DNA of 8,420 nucleotides from Natrialbaceae archaeon B1-Br10_E2g27. Its GTDB lineage: Archaea > Halobacteriota > Halobacteria > Halobacteriales > Natrialbaceae. This document shows positions 4,735-8,420 of this stretch, in pieces. The position numbers and the translations under genes were made by a program. The stretch spans positions 1-8,420 of the forward strand of contig LKMM01000096.1 in the NCBI GenBank assembly GCA_001563885.1, in the 5' to 3' direction. How positions within the stretch are numbered: position 1 is the first letter of the stretch; each line of letters begins with the position of its first letter. A model generated the notes under the pieces. The model did not search any database. It worked only from the letters and a program-made list of their open reading frames with translations, and was not told the origin of the DNA.

Positions 4735-7349
4735 TGTGAATCACCGTCCCCATCAGCATCGGTCTCTGTTTCGTCGGTCGGATCAGCAAACGTAAACGCA
4801 CGCGAATCGGTTTCGACTTTCGTAACCTGTTGATCGTCCCCGTCTTGCTGGCCGACATCCGATTGCTCAGCGTTCTCGATCAACTCGGTGCCGCCGTTTG
4901 CCTCCGCATCGATCACGCTCGCCGACTGCTGGTCGGCCTCCGATTGCTCGGCGACGACCGAGGCCTCCGATTCACCGAGAATCGACTCCTCGAGATCAGC
5001 CGCAATAGCCGGCTCGTCGGGTTCGACCGAATCGATACCGTCCTCCTCGTCGGTCTCGAACCGATCGAGCGCTTCGGACAGTTTCGATGCCCGAACGGAG
5101 AGATCGCTCGCAGACCGGGACATCTCCGTAAGCGCCGTCGTCTGCTCTTCGGCTGCTGCGGCGACGTTCTCGGACTCGAGTGTCGTCTGCTCGCTGATAC
5201 TCGCCGTCTCTTTGAGCGTCGAGACAACCTGCTGGCTCGCTTTTGCCTGCTGTTGGGTCGCCGTGTCGATCCGCTGGACACCCTCGTTTGTCTTTTCTGC
5301 GTACTCTGCGATCTCCTCGAGTGCGTCGGCTGCTTCCTGGACCGATTCGGTCTGTTGGGAAATCTGGCTCTGGGTCGTCTGGACCTCTTCTGCAGTCTGG
5401 TCGGTAACGGACTTGAGCCGATCCAGACGCTGTTCGATGTCTTGGGTTGCGTCTTTGGTCTCTGCGGCGAGTTCTTTGATCTCCGCTGCGACGACGCCGA
5501 ATCCTTCGTCGTTTCGACTGTTCGCACTTCGGGAGGCCTCGATGTTGGCGTTTAGTGCCAGCATGTTGGTCTCGGAGGCGATCTCGGTAATGAAATCGAG
5601 CAGTTCGTCGATCTGGTTCATCTCTGCCTGCAGCCGTTCCATCGCCTCGACAGTTCCCTCGCTCTCGGTTCGGATGTTGCTCATCCCTTCGATCGCGTCC
5701 TGGGCGGCGGATTGACCTTCGCGGCCGGTTTTCGCCGTCCGTTCTGCAATCGTCGCAACCGACGAGGAGGTCGTTGCAACCTGCTCGACGGCCGAGGAGA
5801 GGTCGGACATCTCCGTGTTCGCCGACTGCAACGCACTGTGCTGGCGTTCGGAACCATCGGAAATCTCCTGAATCGACTCGGTCACCTGCTGGCTTGCACT
5901 TCGGACCTCCTCGCTCGAGGCCGTCACTTCCTCACTCGCCGTGGCGACTTCGGTTGCGAACGATTTCAGGTTCGTGACCGTCGATTCGATCTCCTGGAGC
6001 ATCACGTTGAACTCCTCTGCGATTGCGGTCATCGCCTCACTCTCGCTTTCGGGATCCATCCGCTGGGACAGATCGCCAGCCGCAGCCATCTGCATGACCG
6101 TCTGGTACTCTTCGGCTTTCGCCTCGAGGTGTTGGTTCATCCGTTCGGTGTCGGCGCGGGCCGTTTCTGCACGCTGTTTTGCACCCTCTGCGTCGGTAAT
6201 CTGTGACCGAAGTGCATCACGCATGCTCGCGAACGCACGGAACAGGTCACCGATTTCGTCGGCCCGACGAATCTCGGCTTCTTCGAACTCCTCGTCGAGA
6301 TTACCCTGCTCTAAGGCGTTCGCTTTCGTGCTCAAGCGGTTGATCGACCGAACCGTCCCGCGACCGAACGCAACGGCGACAAAGCCCAGTCCAATAAGCG
6401 TCGCGCCGACCAGGATAAGCATACTCGTAACGATGTCATCCTGCAGTGCGTATGCGTCGTCAGTTGCAACGTGGGCGGCAACGACCAGTTCGGTATCTTC
6501 CTCACCGACCGGTGCGTACGCCGTTACGTGATCCGGGAACACCTCTTCGTTTTCGCTGCCATCGATGAAGCCGACGTTCCCGGCGAGTCCTTCCTGGACG
6601 ACAGTCGACTCCTCGCCATCAGCGGTGTACGTTTCGAACGCCCCGAGGTTTGCCTCGAGTTCGGTCTGGCCTAATGCACCCGCGACGACCTCACCGTCTT
6701 CGTTAATGATCTGGGTATCTACGTTGTCCGTCTCGTCGACGACGGCATCCAGATTCGACGTAATGACGAGGACCTCGTTATCGTCCGACTCGATGATCGG
6801 ACTTACGAACGAAATCGTCGGATTCGCCTGGATCTGGCGCACTTCGGAGACGAGGACGTCGTCGTCTTCGAAGTCCTGATCTTCCCACGCCCACGGTGCC
6901 TCACGGATGTTGAGTTGCGTGCCAACACGGAACTCGTCACTGCTTGCAACGATGACGTTTTCGTCCAGATCGACGCGGTGGACGGTTTCGACGTCATCCG
7001 GAAGCCGTTCTTCCTCGCCGCTCAGAAACTCATTGATCTCGTCTGGATCGTCCTCCGCAAAGACGGAGTACTCTGAGACGGTCTGGACGTTGATCGACCG
7101 CTCTTCACTCCAGTCGGCGATGGCTTCGGCATCGCGCTCGGCGAGGTCGGTGTACTCTACTTCTGCATCCTCCGCGAGATGGTCCGATGTCTGTGCGTAG
7201 ACGAACGCACTAACCCCACCCACTACGAGGACAACAATCAAGAGAGTCACGGCGAACTTCCGAAAGAAGCTTCGCCCGATAACTCCCGGAACTATCGACC
7301 GTCGGGGCGACAGTTCCTCAGATGTTGGTTCCGCGTCTCCACTACCCAT
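4731..7349 (-). CDS. Membrane methyl-accepting chemotaxis transducer (Htr-type)
   Basis: This 872-aa receptor has a short cytoplasmic N-terminus, TM1 at about 32-52 and TM2 at about 308-329. Between them is an acidic extracytoplasmic sensor of about 255 residues whose pattern suggests a double-Cache fold (VIVASSDEFRVGTQL, TISFVSPI). I do not see the RxWY-type signature of amino-acid-binding Cache sensors. HAMP modules follow at about 330-384 and 413-465. The signalling coiled coil runs to about 763, with its hairpin tip at 586-628 (ITEIASETNMLALNANIEAS, then GFGVVAAEIKELA). The final 109 residues are an acidic, low-complexity tail rich in Asp, Glu, Gln and Ser. It should control CheA through CheW and so bias archaellum rotation. 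The tip carries two extra residues compared with the standard form. The ATG at 7349 is supported by a TATA element about 27 bp upstream and by the absence of a ribosome-binding site. It is first in the block and overlaps the solute-binding-protein gene by 4 bp, so the two probably form one receptor unit. Confidence 0.95.
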   Translation of the reverse strand: MGSGDAEPTSEELSPRRSIVPGVIGRSFFRKFAVTLLIVVLVVGGVSAFVYAQTSDHLAEDAEVEYTDLAERDAEAIADWSEERSINVQTVSEYSVFAEDDPDEINEFLSGEEERLPDDVETVHRVDLDENVIVASSDEFRVGTQLNIREAPWAWEDQDFEDDDVLVSEVRQIQANPTISFVSPIIESDDNEVLVITSNLDAVVDETDNVDTQIINEDGEVVAGALGQTELEANLGAFETYTADGEESTVVQEGLAGNVGFIDGSENEEVFPDHVTAYAPVGEEDTELVVAAHVATDDAYALQDDIVTSMLILVGATLIGLGFVAVAFGRGTVRSINRLSTKANALEQGNLDEEFEEAEIRRADEIGDLFRAFASMRDALRSQITDAEGAKQRAETARADTERMNQHLEAKAEEYQTVMQMAAAGDLSQRMDPESESEAMTAIAEEFNVMLQEIESTVTNLKSFATEVATASEEVTASSEEVRSASQQVTESIQEISDGSERQHSALQSANTEMSDLSSAVEQVATTSSSVATIAERTAKTGREGQSAAQDAIEGMSNIRTESEGTVEAMERLQAEMNQIDELLDFITEIASETNMLALNANIEASRSANSRNDEGFGVVAAEIKELAAETKDATQDIEQRLDRLKSVTDQTAEEVQTTQSQISQQTESVQEAADALEEIAEYAEKTNEGVQRIDTATQQQAKASQQVVSTLKETASISEQTTLESENVAAAAEEQTTALTEMSRSASDLSVRASKLSEALDRFETDEEDGIDSVEPDEPAIAADLEESILGESEASVVAEQSEADQQSASVIDAEANGGTELIENAEQSDVGQQDGDDQQVTKVETDSRAFTFADPTDETETDADGDGDSQ
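4740..4745 (-). promoter_or_regulatory. Shine-Dalgarno site for the solute-binding-protein gene
   Basis: The - strand reads GGTGAT here, complementary to the ATCACC near the 3' end of haloarchaeal 16S rRNA, with five bases between it and the ATG. It lies inside the last codons of the transducer gene. Together with the ATGA overlap it supports the chosen start and coupled translation. The two flanking promoter-proximal genes show no such site. Confidence 0.6.
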
Positions 7350-7373
7350 AGTAGGTGATCAAATACACAACAC

Positions 7374-7379
7374 TTATAA
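7374..7379 (-). promoter_or_regulatory. TATA element for the membrane transducer (leaderless promoter)
   Basis: TTATAA (self-complementary) is centred 27-28 bp before the transducer ATG at 7349. On the - strand it is preceded by an A-rich CCAAAAA stretch that could act as the BRE. The bases between it and the ATG contain no Shine-Dalgarno match, consistent with a leaderless mRNA. This would be the main promoter for the transducer and its coupled binding protein. Confidence 0.65.
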
Positions 7380-7415
7380 TTTTTGGCGAAATTCGTTATA
7401 TCCTTTCTTATATAA

Positions 7416-7431
7416 TATGCAATAATGCATA
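7416..7431. promoter_or_regulatory. Inverted repeat TATGCA-4-TGCATA, candidate operator
   Basis: TATGCA (7416-7421) and TGCATA (7426-7431) form a perfect 6-bp dyad across ATAA. It lies about 40 bp upstream of the transducer TATA element, a position suited to an activator or to a regulator bound between the divergent genes. The same bases also give a partial direct repeat of ATGCA. Its role rests on position alone, and AT-rich sequence produces such dyads readily. Confidence 0.3.
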
Positions 7432-7441
7432 AAATAATCGC

Positions 7442-7460
7442 CGTCGGGCGGTTGCCGACG
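7442..7460. other. GC-rich 6-bp hairpin with an alternative pairing
   Basis: CGTCGG (7442-7447) pairs with CCGACG (7455-7460) over a 7-base loop. An overlapping alternative pairs GGCGGT (7447-7452) with ACCGCC (7468-7473), so the two structures exclude one another. It would be transcribed only if a transcript starts further upstream. It may equally be a DNA-level operator or chance. Confidence 0.25.
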
Positions 7461-7548
7461 AAACGATACCGCCAGCTATGACCCAACTGTGTATGTCGCT
7501 CAAATTATGGTAAGATGAGTAATATAAATGGAAAGATAGGGCGGGCCG

Positions 7549-7562
7549 ACAACCGCGGTTGT
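7549..7562. promoter_or_regulatory. Perfect 14-bp palindrome, candidate operator
   Basis: ACAACCGCGGTTGT is self-complementary over all 14 bases, with no spacer; pairing stops at 7548/7563. It lies 114 bp before the dehydrogenase ATG and about 26 bp after the TATAAAT word at 7523-7529, which is where a transcript from that element would begin. A dimeric repressor bound here could block that start. For a start from TATATT at 7611-7616 it would be an upstream site. No specific regulator is recognised. Confidence 0.4.
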
Positions 7563-7610
7563 GACACCAGCCTCGCAACAGCAAATTACCAGAGGACGTG
7601 GTACCGTTCC

Positions 7611-7616
7611 TATATT
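7611..7616 (+). promoter_or_regulatory. Possible TATA element for the aldehyde dehydrogenase
   Basis: TATATT would place the transcript start near 7640 and leave a leader of roughly 37 nt before the ATG at 7677. No better TATA match is found about 27 bp before the ATG, where the sequence reads TACTTTGA, so this gene does not follow the leaderless pattern of its neighbours clearly. A GGGGGTG run ends only two bases before the ATG, too close for a good ribosome-binding site. TATAAAT at 7523-7529 is the alternative. Confidence 0.3.
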
Positions 7617-7676
7617 TGAATGTCGGTCCCCTATGCGTGAGTAACTACTTTGATGTCGCGTGCGGTTAGGGGGTGT

Positions 7677-8420
7677 ATGGCGACAAAGATCAGCCACCGG
7701 AACGAGCAGTTGTTCATCGATGGACGGTGGACGACCACAGAACAGACGCTATCAGTAACCGACCTCGCCGAGGGAGGTACCTTCGCCGAGGTCGCCGCGG
7801 CGGGCCCAACCGAAGCCCAGGCCGCCCTCACAGCCGCAGACGAGATCAAACCAACGCTGCGTGAGACGACAGTCGTCGAGCGCGCACACTGGTGTGAAGC
7901 CATCGCGGACGGAATCCGGGCTCGAGCGGACGAACTGGCAGACGTTATCGTTCGAGAGGCTGGAAAACCGATTTCTTCCGCTCGGGGTGAAGTCGACAGT
8001 GCCGCCAAACGCTTCGACCGTGCTGCAGAAGAAGCCCGAACGATCGTCAGTAAAGGTGAGTTCCGCGAAGGGTCGACGGCTGGACACGAAGGGTGGAATG
8101 CGATCGTCAAACACGAACCGATTGGAGCAGTCCTCTGTATTGCACCCTACAACTATCCACTGGCAACGACGGCACTCCAGGTCGCCCCAGCGCTTGCCGC
8201 TGGCAACAGCGTCATTCTCAAACCCGCGAGTGCTACACCGGTCTCGTCTGGTATTCTCGCGGACGTTATCGCCGACATCGACGCTGTCCCCGACGGTGCG
8301 TTCAACTACGTCCCCGGACCGGGAAGTGAGATTGGCGACGTCTTAGCCGGCGACGATCGAATCAACGCGATCGCGATGACCGGTTCGTCCAGCGCTGGCA
8401 ACCACGTCGCAAACGAAAGC
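7677..8420 (+). CDS. Aldehyde dehydrogenase (NYP type), 3' end cut by window edge
   Basis: The frame from ATG 7677 is open for 248 codons to the window end, about half of a usual 480-510-residue enzyme. The N-terminal QLFIDGRW motif (11-18) and the coenzyme-binding core are clear. HEPIGAVLCIAPYNYPL (146-162) contains Asn159, the conserved oxyanion-stabilising residue, GNSVILKP (176-183) contains coenzyme-contacting Lys182, and TGSSSAG (235-241) is the nucleotide-binding turn. The catalytic Cys and Glu lie beyond the window. PYNYP instead of PWNFP places it near glyceraldehyde-3-phosphate (GapN), lactaldehyde and related NAD(P)-dependent dehydrogenases. Where NAD-preferring enzymes such as ALDH2 have Glu195 (KxAE), this protein has Ser185, which favours NADP use. 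The substrate is not determined. It diverges from the transducer block, and a shared glycerol/triose-phosphate theme with the UgpB-like receptor is only a suggestion. Cytoplasmic; no signal peptide. Confidence 0.92.
   Translation, partial: MATKISHRNEQLFIDGRWTTTEQTLSVTDLAEGGTFAEVAAAGPTEAQAALTAADEIKPTLRETTVVERAHWCEAIADGIRARADELADVIVREAGKPISSARGEVDSAAKRFDRAAEEARTIVSKGEFREGSTAGHEGWNAIVKHEPIGAVLCIAPYNYPLATTALQVAPALAAGNSVILKPASATPVSSGILADVIADIDAVPDGAFNYVPGPGSEIGDVLAGDDRINAIAMTGSSSAGNHVANES

Larger units (their letters stand above)
7350..7676. other. Divergent intergenic region, AT-rich half plus inverted repeats
   Basis: These 327 bp separate the transducer (- strand) from the aldehyde dehydrogenase (+ strand). 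The transducer-proximal part (about 7360-7438) is strikingly AT-rich compared with its surroundings and holds TTATAA (7374-7379) and the palindrome TTATATAA (7408-7415). The other part is GC-mixed and carries a 6-bp hairpin, a 14-bp palindrome and two TATA-like words on the + strand: TATAAAT at 7523-7529 and TATATT at 7611-7616. Short frames of about 64 codons cross it but lack start signals and recognisable content. I see no tRNA or other RNA gene. Confidence 0.7.

Noticed and set aside
4830..5715. Long + strand open frames (241 and 275 codons) opposite the membrane transducer
   Set aside because: They are antisense shadows of a GC-rich, repetitive coiled-coil gene. Their products are Ser/Arg/Leu-rich without domains, and the - strand frame has a full recognisable receptor.
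7292..7697. Two - strand frames of 64 and 65 codons in and around the divergent intergenic region
   Set aside because: They overlap promoters and the starts of the two real genes, lack a TATA or SD signal at proper spacing and are basic and Cys-containing, unlike the acidic proteins of the neighbourhood.
7752..8114. - strand frames of 120 and 159 codons opposite the aldehyde dehydrogenase
   Set aside because: The + strand frame from 7677 encodes a clear aldehyde dehydrogenase N-terminal half; the antisense frames show no domain.
1..8420. Frequent CTCGAG words as a dispersed repeat family
   Set aside because: They fall within coding sequence in line with Leu-Glu and Ser-Arg codon use common in haloarchaea. 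No CRISPR array, insertion sequence or attachment site was seen.

Overview
The window looks like a chromosomal segment of a halophilic archaeon (class Halobacteria). The evidence is GC-rich coding sequence with acidic, Asp/Glu-rich and Lys-poor proteins, frequent CTCGAG words, a twin-arginine lipoprotein signal on a solute-binding protein, and two genes with a TATA element centred about 27 bp before the start codon and no leader, the usual haloarchaeal leaderless arrangement. I cannot name the genus from sequence alone.

Layout. (1) Positions 1-602, + strand: the end of an MBL-fold metallo-hydrolase, missing only its N-terminus at the window edge. (2) Positions 603-680: short convergent gap with a GC-rich inverted repeat around a T-tract. 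(3) Positions 681-7349, - strand: a three-gene chemosensory block, read from high to low coordinates. First is a membrane methyl-accepting transducer (872 aa: two TM segments, extracytoplasmic sensor, two HAMP modules, signalling hairpin, acidic tail). It overlaps by 4 bp (ATGA) a Tat-exported lipoprotein solute-binding protein (501 aa). After a 136-bp gap with its own promoter comes an 803-aa protein that fuses a HAMP plus transducer signalling hairpin to a complete UgpB-like (glycerol-3-phosphate-type) solute-binding domain, with no signal peptide and no membrane segment. (4) Positions 7350-7676: divergent intergenic region with an AT-rich stretch and several inverted repeats. (5) Positions 7677-8420, + strand: the first 248 codons of an NYP-type aldehyde dehydrogenase that runs off the window.

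How they may work together. No ABC permease or ATPase gene accompanies either solute-binding protein here, so the block reads as chemoreception rather than uptake. The membrane transducer and lipoprotein resemble in principle the haloarchaeal BasB/BasT and CosB/CosT pairs, in which a lipoprotein-bound ligand is presented to a transducer. The fusion protein is the most unusual item: a periplasmic-type binding fold apparently placed in the cytosol and attached directly to a CheA-controlling hairpin. It may report an internal metabolite such as glycerol 3-phosphate. The ligands, and any functional link to the flanking metabolic genes, are inference.
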